Notes: generated by a model from the sequence alone, not told the origin. 64,000 bases of DNA from Calamus simplicifolius (GCA_900491605.1 UESW01004377.1:200186-264185), one strand, 5' to 3'; shown: positions 36,131 to 48,800, counted from the stretch's first letter. Made by a program: numbers and translations.

Positions 36131-39100
36131 TTATATCATGGGACCAACTCCCATTCTTATCACATGATCCTTAAACTTCTTAATTGGCATGCCTTTAGTT
36201 AAAGGATCAGCTATCATCAATTCAGTGCTAACGTGTTCTATGACCACTTTATTCTCTTTAACACGTTCTCTTATGGCTAAATACTTAATGTCGATATGTT
36301 TACTTCGACTACCACTCTTATGGTTTTTAGCCAAAATACAGCAGCTGAATTGTCACAGTACAATTTAATTGGCCTAGTAATGGAGTCAACAATTCTAAGC
36401 CCTGAGATGAAACTCTTCAACCATACACCTTGCGATGTAGCCTCAAAACAAGCAACGAACTCTGCTTCCATAGTAGAGGTAGCAGTCAAGGTCTGCTTTG
36501 CACTTCTCCAAGATATGGCTCCACCAGCTAACATAAATATAAATCCTGATGTTGATTTCCGAGAATCAACGCAGCCAGCAAAGTCCGAATCTGAGTAGCC
36601 CTCTATCTCCAAATGATCAGTTTGTCTATACATGAGCATGTAGTCCTTGGTCCCTTGAAGATACCTCATGACCTTTTTAGCAGCTCTCCAATGGTCTAAA
36701 CCTGGATTACTCTGATATCTTCCCAACATTCCTATTGCAAATGCTATGTCAGGTCTTGTGCAAACCTGAGCATACATTAGGCTTCCAACAGCTGAAGCAT
36801 ATGGAATGTTGTGCATCTGTTCCCGTTCAAGTTCATTTTTAGGGCACTGGTTCAAAGCGAACTTGTCACCCTTCACTATAGGTGCAACACTTGGTGAACA
36901 ATTTTTCATCCGAAATCTCTCCAAGACTTTATTGATATAAGTTTCTTGAGACAATCCCAAAATGCCTCGAGATCTTTCTCTATGGATCTTAATGCCAATG
37001 ACATAAGATGCCTCACTCATATCTTTCATATCAAAATTTTTAGAGAGAAATTGTTTCACCTCATGTAGCAACCCTTTATCATTGGTTGCAAGTAGAATGT
37101 CATCCACATATAGGACCAAGAAACAAATTTTGCTCCCACTAACCTTCTGGTATATACATTGATCCATGATGTTCTCTTCAAAACCAAAGGAAGAGATCAC
37201 ATCATGAAATTTTAAATACCACTGACGTGAGGCTTGTTTCAATCCATATATGGATTTCTTAAGTTTGCAAACCAAATGCTCACCATCACTAGAGGAAAAT
37301 CCTTCAGGTTGTTTCATGTAAACCTCTTCCTCTAGATCTCCATTAAGGAATGCGGTCTTCACATCCATTTGATGTAACTCAAAATCAAAATGAGCTACCA
37401 ATGCCATGATTATTCGGAGAGAGTCTTTCTTGGATACAGGAGAAAATGTCTCAGTGTAGTCGACTCCTTCCTTCTGAGTGAATCCTTTGGCAACGAGTCT
37501 TGCTTTATATCTCTCAATGTTGCCTTGCGAGTCTTTCTTTATTTTGAAGATCCATCTACATCCAATGGCTTTTACACCATCAGGCAACTCAACAAGATCC
37601 CAGACTCGATTAGATGCCATAGATTCCATCTCTTCTTTCATGGCATTGAACCATAAGTTTGATTCCTTAGAACTCATGGCTTGTGAAAACGTTTCAGGAT
37701 CATTTTCGGCTCCAATGTTATAGTCAGATTCATGTAGATACACAACATAATCACCAGGAATTGCTGATTTCTTTATTCTAGTTGATCTTCTTAATGTTGT
37801 GTCAATGACCTCTTGAGGAGTATCTTGCACAACTGATTGTTGATGAACAACACGATCTTCTAGATTACCATCAGCTTGTGAAATCTCAATGACTGGTTGT
37901 TGGGCACTTAATTGAGTTTGAGGAGTGCTATAAATAACAACCAATCCCTCACTTGAAGTGGAAGTTGGAATAACTGAATGATCTTTCTCAGAAGAAGCCA
38001 AATACTGAGATTGATCACTCCCACTGATCAAGTCATTCTCAAGAAATTTTGCATTTCTTGATTCCACAATCCTAGTGCTGTGAGATGGACAATAAAATCT
38101 ATAACCCTTGGACTTCTCAGCATATCCAATAAAGTATCCACTGATAGTCCTTGGGTCTAGTTTCTTTTCTTGTGGATTATAGACTCTTACTTCAGATGGG
38201 CATCCCCAAACACGTATATGTTGCAGACTCGGTTTCCAACCTTTAAATAACTCAAATGGCGTTTTGGAAACAGCCTTGGTTGGAACCCGATTCAATATAT
38301 ACGTAGCAGTTTTAAGAGCTTCAGTCCACAAGGATTTAGGTAACTTAGAGCTGACAATCATGCTCCTTACCATGTCCAATAATGTTCGGTTTCTCCTTTC
38401 AGCTACACCGTTTTGGTCAGGAGACCCTGGCATGGTGTATTGTGCAACAATTCCATTTTCTTCAAGAAACCGAGCAAACGGACCAGGTGCTTGTCCATTC
38501 TCAGTGTATCTACCATAATATTCTCCACCTCTATCTGACCTCACGATTTTAATTTGCTTGCCGCATTGTTTCTCTACTTCTGCCTTAAATACCTTAAAGG
38601 CATCTAATGCTTCGTTCTTATTATGAAGTAGGTAGAGATACATATATCGTGAATAGTCATCAATAAATGAGATGAAGTATCTCTGACCATACGAATCCAT
38701 ATCTGGGCTACAGATATCCGTATGTATGATCTCCAGTATTTCCGAACTTCTCTTGGCATTTTTCTTGGACTTGTTGGTTTGCTTTCCCTTTATGCAATCC
38801 ACACAAGTGTCAAAATCAGTAAAATCAAGAGTATCAAGTACTCCATCTTTTACTAATCTTTTAATTCTGTCAATGGAGATATGACCTAATCTCCGATGCC
38901 ATAAAATAGAGGAATTCTCATTTATAACACATCTTTTCATACCAGTTTGGGCGTGCATCACATTATAGGTGGTATTATTTTTCAGATTGATTTGGAAAAG
39001 ATTGTCTGACAGTGTACCATTCCCAATAAGCTTAGATTTATAAAATAAATCAACAGAGCTTTTATTAAAATTAAAGGAATATCCTGCTGGTACAAGCCTT

Positions 39101-39189
39101 GACACTGAAATCAAATTTCTAGAGAAACTTGGAATATAAAATGTCTTTTCCAAATCCAAAAAAAACCAGAATGTAAAATAAGTCTGCAC
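36131..39189 (-). CDS. Copia pol of the young element (integrase-RT-RNase H), one frame break
   Basis: Minus-strand order: GAG-pre-integrase WHRRLGHISIDRI...CVDCIKGK (about 38900-38785); integrase core FISFIDDYSRYMYLY, SDRGGEYYG and DQNGVAERRNRT (38690-38380); RT from IGCRWIFKIKKDSQG (about 37575) with YVDDILLATND near 37110; RNase H with YSDSDFAGCVDSRKSTSGF near 36590 and STMEAEFVA near 36470; C-terminal ADPLTKGMPIKKFKDH near 36190, stop at 36131. The frame is open from 39189 to 36277. One missing base in an A run at 36333-36336 shifts it, and the last 68 codons continue in the next frame. Apart from that and the gag junction no stop is seen. It would catalyse reverse transcription and integration of the element. 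Confidence 0.93.
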
Positions 39190-40166
39190 GTTCCAATTGC
39201 TTCCACATGTGAACCCATCTTGTTTCCTGAATAGATGCTTTGTTCACTTCCCAATGGTTTCCTTTGATTTAGAAAACCCTGCAAGGTATTTGAAACATGG
39301 ATTGTAGAACCAGAATCAATCCACCATGTGTTATGACATATAACTAAATTGGATTCATGACATACGAATGAGGTTAGAGTACCTTTCTTGTCAAGCCAAG
39401 CTTTGAATTTGAGACAATCTTTCTTTATATGTCCTTTCTTCTTGCAAAAGAAGCACTTGGACTCCTTCTTGTCTTCTGTATGGATGGATACTTTACCCTT
39501 TCCTTTGCGTTTGGCTTTGGGAGCTTTAGTCTTTCTCTGAGTGACTAAATGTGCACTTTCTCCCATTTCTAAAATCAGCCTCCCTTCCTCTTGAACACAC
39601 ATGGTCAGAAGTTCATTAATTGACCATTTGTCCTTATGTGTATTGTAAGATATTTTGAAGGGACTATATTGCTGTGGGAGTGAACTCAAAATAAAGTGCA
39701 CCAAGAAAGATTCCGACATCTCAACCTCTAGGGATTTCAACTGAGCCGCAATGTCCCTCATCTTCATGATGTGCTCACGCACACCTCCAACCGTAGTGAG
39801 CTTCATTGATGATAACTTTGTCATTAGGGTGCTAGCCATTGCCTTATCTGAAGACTCAAATTGTGCATCAATAGCCTTCAGAAGTTCCTTGACATTTTTG
39901 CACTCAGGAATTGAACCACGTATACTAGCAGAAATTTTAGTACGTATGAACATCATACTGAGGCGATTGGACCGTTCCCATCGTTCATACGCAGCAATCT
40001 CAGCCTGAGTGCTAGTAGATGTAACTAAATGTGGTTCATCCTTCCTGATAGCATAGTCAATATCCATACACCCTAATTGAAGAAGAATTCTCTCCTTCCA
40101 TAATTTATAATTATCACCACTTAAATCGGGAATGTCACATTTCATATCAGAAATATTAACAGGCAT
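39111..40166 (-). CDS. Copia gag and protease of the young element
   Basis: The ATG at 40166 opens a 351-codon frame: a UBN2-type capsid region (LSGDNYKLWKERILLQLGC, later HFILSSLPQQYSPFKISYN), a Lys-rich stretch, a CCHC knuckle CFFCKKKGHIKKDC near 39455 and the protease active site WWIDSGSTIHV near 39325. The frame is lost at an eight-A run (39158-39165, T run on the coding strand) and continues as the pol frame. The shift equals one missing base in that run, so gag and pol were probably one continuous ORF. Confidence 0.92.
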   Translation of the reverse strand: MPVNISDMKCDIPDLSGDNYKLWKERILLQLGCMDIDYAIRKDEPHLVTSTSTQAEIAAYERWERSNRLSMMFIRTKISASIRGSIPECKNVKELLKAIDAQFESSDKAMASTLMTKLSSMKLTTVGGVREHIMKMRDIAAQLKSLEVEMSESFLVHFILSSLPQQYSPFKISYNTHKDKWSINELLTMCVQEEGRLILEMGESAHLVTQRKTKAPKAKRKGKGKVSIHTEDKKESKCFFCKKKGHIKKDCLKFKAWLDKKGTLTSFVCHESNLVICHNTWWIDSGSTIHVSNTLQGFLNQRKPLGSEQSIYSGNKMGSHVEAIGTCRLILHSGFFWIWKRHFIFQVSLEI

Positions 40167-41554
40167 AATAGCTGCATAAAAAATAAATCATGTTCATGTA
40201 ATTGAATTTGAGGCATATAACTGATGTCATATTTTACCAATGTAAACATGCAATAACATGAATCAATAACATACAATAACTACCTGTGGGCTAAGTTATT
40301 ATACTCAAATAGACTCATTAGCTTAATGATGTGACTAACAAATTATATTCCTTTCTTAATTCCTGTGGGTAATTAAGAAAATAATTTGTTATCGCATCCT
40401 AATTAATTATATTAGTGCAACAAAAATTCCTGTGGGATAAGATTCATTACATTAATATAATTAGTCACAATTAATGTCATCTAACCTTATGTGATCTTTG
40501 CAACTCAATATATAATTTTGATTAATCAAAGATGCTGTGGCTACTCCTCAATTAATCAACATCATATTGATCACATGACATTAAATGCATATAGATTAAC
40601 CAATTTAGCATGATTATTAGGTAGTGATCTTAATCAATGTAACATTTCCAAATCAAGATCCGAGTTAGTCAAATTGGCCAGGCCAGTGAAAGAGAAGTGG
40701 GGGTCCCCCCGTTGCTTTCCTTAGGTCAGTCAACGGAACCAATTAAGTAACCACAATCTCTTTACCTTTCTAGACACCAAATGACCAATCAGACCTTGAA
40801 AGGATTTGCACTGTGATTTTTACACTACCACCAAATTCATGCATAGAATAAATCTAGTATGCAGAACAGAACATTTCAATATCTATTTAATGAATTTTAA
40901 AATTATCATCTTAAGAAAATTTTTGTTAATTAAAACACGTCCGGCCGTAGCTCATTATTCCCTTGGGCCAGTCTATGCAAACCACCGTAGGCATAGAGAC
41001 TCAGGAGGCGTATTTTAATACAAAAATTTAAACTCAAGAAACAAATGATAAAAATAAATCATGTTACATGATTTAATAAAACATTAAACAGATAATAAAT
41101 GCATTTAAAATCGAACCAATCCATATTTTAAATCGTGAGAGAACGGAAAGACCATAAGCGAGAAAAACGAAAACCGAAAGTTTTCTCTCATCTTTTTAAT
41201 ATTTCACCGATGTGGTTATTGAAGCCACGTTTCCGCTGCATTTCTCTCCTTTAGTTTTTCTTTTCTTTAAAGCTACGTTTCTTTTCTTTTTCTTTCTTTA
41301 ATGCTATCTCTTTAATACCATAAAAGAAATCTGGGAAACATTTAATGCTAGAAAGAAATCTTTAATAGACCACGTTTTGTTTCCGCAAAATCGGAATCTG
41401 AATTATTTTTAATGGTTTCTGTCAATTCCGTGATCAGAACTGATCGAAACCAACCTTTGATCCGAAAAACTAAAAACGGAAAACACGCGGCATTAACGGC
41501 TTGAAAAGAGAAACTTAATAGAAATCATCGCAAATAAGGCAGAGGTTTTAACCT
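40167..41554 (-). other. Long 5' leader of the young copia element
   Basis: About 1.39 kb between the primer-binding site and the gag ATG, with no long ORF. Such leaders are usually far shorter in Ty1/copia elements. The part 41150-41530 is rich in TTTCTTT/GAAAG tracts. It could hold packaging or translation signals, or captured DNA. Confidence 0.6.
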
Positions 41555-41555
41555 T

Positions 41556-41567
41556 GCTCTGATACCA
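41556..41567 (-). other. Primer-binding site of the young copia element
   Basis: The minus strand reads TGGTATCAGAGC, two bases inside the LTR. It is the initiator tRNA-Met type, as in the SIRE-like element. Confidence 0.92.
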
Positions 41568-41569
41568 AA

Positions 41570-42164
41570 TGTTAGACTTAATTTACTTAAATATAATTAC
41601 CTCCAGCCATTATTATTTAATGGTGGTAAGGAATCTGATCTTCCTATGGACTGCACGGGAGATCTTCCTTCCTTAACGATATCGATTGATCTTCTTGATC
41701 TTTCCTCTTCCTCTCGATGGATCGGTCTTCTAATCAATGAGCTCTCGCATCCAGATGGTGTATGCCTTCATGATTGCTCTTGATCAGGGACTCATTTCCA
41801 ATGCCTCCACTTTTAGGTTTCTCTCTATAGAACCTTAAGATCTCTCTCGAGGATGAACCTTGATCTCTCTCGAGAACCTTGTTCTGAAACTATAGGATCT
41901 CTCTTGAGAGAACCGTATTCAGAAACCTTAGGATCTCTCTTGAGAGAATAGTGTTCTGAACCCTTAGAGAACCCTTCGTAATGAAACCTTAGGATGGGTT
42001 CCTATTTTATACCCTTTTCCTTCAACGCTTGCCCCATCAAGCGGGCGCTCAGGAATTAAGGGAGGAAGCGAGCGCTTAGGAATTAAGAGAGGGGGCTGTT
42101 ATCACTTTAATGGGGGATACGTTGATTTAATAAATTAGGACCATTAATTAGATATGTTACTACA
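41570..42164 (-). repeat. 5' LTR of the young copia element
   Basis: 595 bp, same ends as the copy at 35244-35837; the single difference by eye is one extra C in the sequence TTCAACGCTTGCC. Followed by GTTTA at 42165-42169. Confidence 0.95.
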
Positions 42165-42169
42165 GTTTA

Positions 42170-45100
42170 TACCTAGCCTGTCTAGCTTCACTCCTCCTAA
42201 TGGGAAGAAGTTTGGTTATATCCCTCATTGCTATTAATTATTGATTCGATATTAAACTTATCTTATATCTCGCGTTCCAAATGCATTTTAAAGAACTAAA
42301 ACTTACGCTAGATATTTGCCTCTGATGCATGATTTACTACGTCAGTCCCTGATCAATGCACCACCAAATTTGATGACATAAAAATGACCCAGTGATGGAA
42401 CGCAGAAGTGATCAGCTCTCATGGACCCCTCAATCAAATTATGTGCTGCTCCAGGGCCCACCAACTTGGCCACAAAGTGGCTGGGGACGTCACCTGAATG
42501 GATGGTGGTGATGGAGATGGTCCACCAACTCTTTGGTGCACAGGCTCACTCATGATCTTGATCTCCTTGACAGGGAACCAGATCCAATCCGATGGAACCC
42601 AACCCAACCCAAAGCCAAGCCATGTGGGTGTGCGAAGTCCAGCGGCTAAAAGAGATCAGATTAGATGAGACGAGATAAGCTAAGGAGGGTAAGGAGGGGC
42701 TCTCACTTTGGGTGCGTGTGCCAAAAGGAAGTTTGGGTTGGGTTGGGTTGTCATCACGTAGCCTTTTGCCGACTCTTTTTTAGATGCTTTGCCACCACAA
42801 TCTTCTTTGCTCCTCCTTCACCATATATTCAATGTAAGATTAAATATGTATCTTATGATATAAAGTTTTATTTCTCCGCGTAGATCCAACGCATTCCTTC
42901 CTCTCCACACACTTTCCTCTCTTCTTAACCCATGATCAAAAGGCTGCACTCATTCATGTGTCTCAAAAAACAACAAGGTGGGGACCTCTCTTTTCCTTTT
43001 CCCTCCTCTCCTTCACCTACAAGACTGCTCTCCACTCTCAACTAATTAATATCATCTTTCAATTTTCCAAACAAATGTAAGTGGAAAAAAGTTTTTTATT
43101 TGCCAAAAAAAAGTGTTGAATACAGTGATGAGTTCCTTTGTTGTTGTGTGATAAATTTCTATTTAACTATCAGCTGATGAAGCTTAATTATCTCTCTTTG
43201 ATTTTATGGAGTTTCTTAAGCTTAGTTCTAGGTCTTGAAACTAATTTTTAGTTAAACATTAATAGGATATCAATGTAATAAATGAGACAATTAGATGTAA
43301 AAAATGAGTAACAAAAAAAAGAAAAAAGGGTATCCCACTAGAAGTTTAATTTTACCAATGCTAAATTATGCTTACAGCTCATGTGAAGCAAGCCGATTTT
43401 AACATTCCTAACTGAAGTTCTTCATATATTCATTAAGTCAAATTGTCAATACTTTGTGATGATACTATTTGTTTAACTACTTTAGAAATTTATGACAAAA
43501 ACTATATACATATTGATATTGTCAATTGAGGTTAAATCAAGCTCAGAATTGCTTGCCAAAGCTTCCTGCCAAGGGGCAACCATGACTGCAAGTTGTGGTG
43601 CATGTGTAATGACTCAGATGTACCTTGCATGAATGACTTGGCTGGTTTCCAAATAAGAAGTTTTCTTCCTTCTTCTTCCCCCTGCTATAACATGTCTCCA
43701 CTTCTTTCTTTGCATTGATTAGAGAAAAGTTTGGGCCAATCCCAACATGCACTACCTTATGTCACTTTCTGAGGTCTTTCCTTTTATCTTCTCTATGATT
43801 TCTTGTCTTCCTAGTTGGATGGTGGGTTTTGTCCTTTGTCTTCCCTACATGTGGTCATGTTCATTTGTCCCTTAAAAGTCACTGCTTCAAACTCCTTTAA
43901 TTTTGTTGCCAAGGATGTGGAGTGGGATTAGAAGCCATATATCCATGGAGAGAATTCTACGTGGAGCTTTCAAAGCACTTTCGGTCCTCACGTTAGATGG
44001 CCCTTGTCTGCTCCAATGTTAGCCCCAAGTCAATATTGCTGCCATCCTCGTCCTCTTTTCTATGGGAGGCTGGATTTAGAGAAAAAGAGGCCTCTCTTTA
44101 TGGGATAGAGCCAAGGAATGATGCCACCGGAACTGCTCTCTTTCTCTCAGAATGTACTGGTACTAGTAGTAGGAGAGATCCACCATTATCAAGCTTGCCT
44201 CATAGAATTTCCTGAAGATGATTCTCCCTTAAAATTTAAATCAAGGGACAGGTCTGCTAACAAAAGCGATCTAACGGGCAAAAACAGGTTCAAGTTGTTC
44301 ACGGAAAGTAGAGAACTGGGGAGCCAATGGTCATCAACCATGGTCAATATGCTTGAAGGTTCTTGAGAGGTTGAAACTTAACCAAGAAGTTGGAAATCTG
44401 AATTTGATAAAGAATCTAGATGAGGTCAATTGAGGGAACTCATAATACTTGAATATAAATGGATCCTAGTCAAGTATTATGATTCAGGTTCCATGAAACT
44501 ATTGTATCCATCGTTTTTAGTTGTTCTTTTCTTTTTTCTTGCAGTCAGTGTTTAGTTATTCACAGGCATGCCTCAAGTGAAAGGCCAAAACCCTCCCTCG
44601 CTCATCATACTGACACGGTATCCATTCATTGTGGCGTGGGGCGTGATGGGATGCCAACAAGGACCTGCAACAAAATAATGGGTGCGAATCGCATGGCATT
44701 GCTTGCAATGGGCCCTTGCATGAGAGCAGCTTCACAACCAAATTAAATTTCTACTGGAGGTCCAAACTACAAGAATGGTCCTCTCATAAGCCATACCCTC
44801 TTGCGTACCAAGTTAGGCTTCAATTAATGATCCTTAAAATTCTGCTTCAAGACCATTTGGTGGACCATCTCGAAAGGTTTTATGACCATTTAGAGGGAAT
44901 TTTTTAAGGTTATTATACACCAGCCGTGGGACAACATTATTAAAGAACCTGAAAAATCTGTCCTCTGAGATCTCTACTTCAAACTAAAGTCACCATGCAA
45001 GTCAACTGTCCTCTGTGTAATTAATCTTTGAGTGGCATAAAAGGCAAGGCTTAAATAAAAGGGAAGCCAACTGTGCACAAGCTTGCTAGGTCTTTAACTG

Positions 45101-45886
45101 AGACCCACAGCTCACAAACTAAATCTTGTCATATATTCTGCCATGCCCTTTAATCTTTCACTGCCTTCTTGGCCTTCTCTCCTATTTGTTTATCCAAACT
45201 AAATCTTTCTTTCTAATCCACTTGGCGAGGTAAAAGAATGGCACATGTTTCTGCCAAGAAGTCGGTCTCAGCATTTCTCCACCAAGCACCAATCAGCCGT
45301 GAAGGCATCACAAAAAGAAAGGCTAATAATGATGCTTTTGTTTTCCTTTCTAAAGAAGACTCTTGTCCAATAATTTATAGAATCGCTGTCATAGAAGCAT
45401 TGACTGCAGACCACCTGATGTCAAATTACAGTACAGTGGAGCATGGCCAAGAATTTGGAGACGCATCTAATCATATATTATTATCCATTAAGAGAACAAT
45501 TACTTTATGTGGATCGACCTGACGAACTTTACGAACGAGAGTTATCCTAGACTGTGAATGAAGGTTGGCAGGAAGAAAAATCAACACTTTTGACGAGAAT
45601 TTCTGGTGCGATTTTAGGGAAAGGGCTCATAAAATACCCTCAAAACTTGTTGACATAGGACCAGGGGTTCCTGAGTTAAGGCTGCAGAGGCTTCGCCACC
45701 CAAAATAAAGCATCATACCTTGCCAGAGTTCATGGCGGCTGAACATCATAGAAACAAGTAAATAAATCTCTACTTTGAGCTGAATGTCAAAAAAATAAAA
45801 AATAAAAACAGCTTAAGAACGAATGATTAATAAAATATTTTATAGCTCCCATAACAAAATAAATAATGTAAAATGATTGCAATTTT
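42170..45886. other. Intergenic DNA
   Basis: No recognised gene or structured repeat. Open frames of 60-94 codons (for example 43997-44366 and 45238-45522) lack family motifs. Composition is mixed and AT-rich in places. Confidence 0.5.
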
Positions 45887-45892
45887 ATAAGA

Positions 45893-46066
45893 CAAGAAAA
45901 AGCCTTGCTGCACTGCATGCGGTGCAACAGAAATTATACCACATACGATGCATGCACACGCATGCCAAAAATAAAAAAAATACTTTTGCTCTTAGCATGC
46001 GTACGCACTAATCATCGCATGCGGTGCGCTTATTCTGCACCGCGCATGGTACAACAAGACTTTTTC
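45893..46066. mobile_element. Small MITE with GCATGC-rich imperfect inverted repeat, copy 1
   Basis: The left arm AAGAAAAAGCCTTGCTGCACTGCATGCGGTGCA mirrors the right end, which on the opposite strand reads GAAAAAGTCTTGTTGTACCATGCGCGGTGCA. A possible direct repeat ATAAGA flanks it (45887-45892 and 46067-46072). GCATGC palindromes recur inside. Family not assigned. Confidence 0.5.
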
Positions 46067-46241
46067 ATAAGATAAATCGGAACCATCTAGCCCTTACCTT
46101 GATATGGCTAGCTGCCCATAGCCCGCAAGTCCATATTGGCTCGGGCTGGCTTTTAATTTTTGTAGTTTTTTATATACTAAATTAGCCAAAATGTCTCAAA
46201 TATACAATTACTTATGGCTATTAAAGGGGGTATTTTGGCGA

Positions 46242-46428
46242 GAAAATTTTTTTGTGCACCATGTGTGGTGCAAAAAGGGGCACACTATGCATGATGATTG
46301 ATCCGCCTAGCAAGTGCCATTCCCTCAAACATTAGAAAGGATATTTTTGTTCTTAGTGTATGTGCGCACAGATCAATCATCAGGCACGATATGTGCCTTC
46401 TACATCGCAATGCACAAAGACTTTTTGT
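46242..46428. mobile_element. Small MITE related to the element at 45893-46066, copy 2 (approximate ends)
   Basis: The left end TTTTTTTGTGCACCATGTGTGGTGC and the right part ATCGCAATGCACAAAGACTTTTTG pair imperfectly. The middle shares the GTGCGCAC...ATCAATCATC...GTGCC organisation with copy 1. The ends are uncertain and the copy is diverged. Confidence 0.4.
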
Positions 46429-47129
46429 TTTGGCAAACCTACCCTCCACGCCTCAAGCTGTTACCCAGCCATGCTGGCTTGTGGGCCTCAAACCTCTAGA
46501 CCAGGATGGCACAGAGGTTCCAGCCATGTTTGGCACAGCCCAATACTGTTCATTGTGGGCTGTGCCGAGCCACATCATGGTAGGCCATTGCGCAGCAGCA
46601 CTGCATGTTTTACATCACTAATAATGCATCATATACCATTGCAAATTCGCAAGAAAGAACCAAGTAATCCTCCTGATATGGCATGCTCGCTGTTCTCATG
46701 AGGCTAGCCTCGACTGAATCAAGAAACTTCAAGCATAACTGTTGTTCCAAGGAAAAGAAAATTCCAAAAGCCAGGTTATCTGCATCATCTCGACCTCTGT
46801 TCAATCAGTGAAATGGGAAAGCTCAGTTGCAGAAATATCAGATCCTGATTGATAGCATGAAGTTCTACGATATAAATAGGTCATTTACGTTTCCCATGGT
46901 ATTAAAATGTCCTTCACCTAAAGAAGAATCAGAACGGCATGTCACCAATTAAGAGGCTTCTTGACCATTGCTGCCACATCCCTGCTTCAAATGCCCAGAT
47001 TCCGCTTTTCCTTTCTTTATATTTGTCAATTTGTGTGATTCAGGCTCAGGTTCTGATGCTTTAAAAGTACTGCTCAACAGGACCATTATTAATATAGACT
47101 GAAGCAATAAGAAAACATAGCTCTCTACC

Positions 47130-47160
<31 letters not shown>

Positions 47161-47342
47161 TTCTCAACTCACTTATTATGACCCTAACTCTTTCAGCATA
47201 ATTTAACACCAACGAGGACTCCTAGCGAACCTAAAATTCTACTAAATACAAAACCTTTTAGCAGCCAAATAAAAGGGAAAGAAACGATGCTAAGAGTTAG
47301 TACTCTTAAAATCTGTCCTTATTCTCTGGATCAAATCTCAAC

Positions 47343-47819
47343 TAGGGATGGCAATTTTCTCGATTTTATCGTTTATCCGATCAGTATCATTTTTAACGAA
47401 TCGAAGAATCTTCGGTCTAAACGGCTTAATGGGTAACGGGTATTACTCATTAACGGGTAAACGGCTCGGGAACGATATTCTTGGTCTTATCCCCGTTTAT
47501 CCATTCCCGTCCCGTTAACTTTAATATAATATATTTAAATTTTATATTAAATATTAAAAATTTAAAATAAATAAAATATATATAGTAAAACACGTTTGAA
47601 TCATTTTTTTATCTTTTTTATTTTATAAAATAATTTTATTTTTTTATATAACGGCCAAATGGGTATCCAATGGGTACCCTTTTATCCGGTCGGGTATCGC
47701 CGTTCCTGCCCCATTAACTATAACGGCTTAACAGGACGAAAAATGGGAGCATTTTTTCTAATGGGAACAAAAATCGGTAAAGGTCATCCCGGATCATCCC
47801 TGAACCGTTGCCATCCCTA
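47343..47819. mobile_element. hAT-like MITE with TAGGGATGGCAA ends
   Basis: TAGGGATGGCAA at 47343-47354 is matched by TTGCCATCCCTA ending near 47819. Subterminal stretches GGGTAACGGGTAT and TAACGGGTAAACGG and their complements lie near both ends around an AT-rich core (47520-47650). This end sequence is common among plant hAT-type non-autonomous elements. A clear 8-bp duplication is not visible (ATCTCAAC against ATTCAACC is imperfect). Confidence 0.55.
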
Positions 47820-48522
47820 ATTCAACCCTTAATTGCATCTAATGCTTTGACATGCTTCAATTATGCTTTTATGGCTGGATTAAGGTCCAAACTATCTTGT
47901 GGTCTCGCAATCTGTGCCCTCCATTGGTCCAAACAACTATCTGAGCACCTAGCTAATTCTTGCACCCTTTGGTGTCCTCCCTTGGACCCAAGAAAATAAT
48001 TTTTAGCAAAATCCGGCTCCCACCATTAGGAAAACCTGATACCATAAGTAGGGAAGAAACTCCAAAAACTATTGCCAGTTGATCTGGCCAGCAAAAACCT
48101 AGCAATCTGCATCAGTTTCATGTTAGAGGTCTTTAGCTGACAAATATTTCATGGCAAGACCTCCACACATAACTACATTTTTCTTTGTTGCACTCCTGTT
48201 TTCAAGGACTATTATGATCATAGCATCCAGGGGTATTTGATAAATGACTCTTGAAAAGTTGCGATTATAATTTTTAATTCTTATTGACTATTCTATAAAT
48301 TCTAATCCCTTTATATATAGATATATATATCATTCTAGTAGATACACTTGTCTCATTAGTGTGTACATTTATATTTATATTCTCACTATTCATACTTATC
48401 CGCACATTACATACATTTATTAGAGATCGCTTGTTAAAAATAAAATCTTGGATAAGTCAAAGAAATAAAGGGAAATAGTCTGAGAATAGAGGACAAAGTT
48501 AATGCGTAGGTGGATGAACATG
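47820..48522. other. Intergenic DNA
   Basis: No gene recognised; a 63-codon frame at 47808-47999 overlaps the MITE end and has no motif. A short TATATATA tract lies near 48317. Confidence 0.5.
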
Positions 48523-48800
48523 CACTACAAGAATCCTACATTTTAGCGACGCCAAAATGGCATCGCTAACAAAGAAAATGGCATCGCTAATTACAATTAG
48601 CGATTCCAAAAAATGGTCGTTAAATCATTGATCACTAAGAAATTTAGCAATACCAACGTGGTGCATCGCTAAATAGCAATGCCATTATCGATGCTAAAAC
48701 AAGCGTCACAATATGCCATCGCTAATTAGCGACACTGCATGTGCATTGCTGAATGCATCGCTAATTAGCGACTCCTCTAATGGCGTTACTAATTAGATTT
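48523..48800. mobile_element. CACTA (En/Spm) transposon left terminus
   Basis: CACTACAAGAATCC at 48523 is the classical CACTA terminal repeat. It is followed by dense subterminal repeats in both orientations (TTAGCGAC, CATCGCTAA, TAATTAGCGA) to about 48790. The matching TTCTTGTAGTG end is not in the window to the right. No transposase is seen. The decayed copia element beginning downstream may have inserted into this transposon. Confidence 0.75.

Larger units (their letters stand above)
35244..42164 (-). mobile_element. Complete, very young Ty1/copia retrotransposon
   Basis: The 6921-bp element has LTRs of 594 and 595 bp that read identically except for one missing C near 35700, a perfect 5-bp duplication, a primer-binding site, gag, pol and a polypurine tract. 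The near-identity of the LTRs indicates very recent insertion. Two frame breaks, both at homopolymers, are the only defects seen in the coding part, so the genomic copy may be intact and able to move. It lies about 7.2 kb downstream of the GRAS gene, on the opposite strand. Confidence 0.96.
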
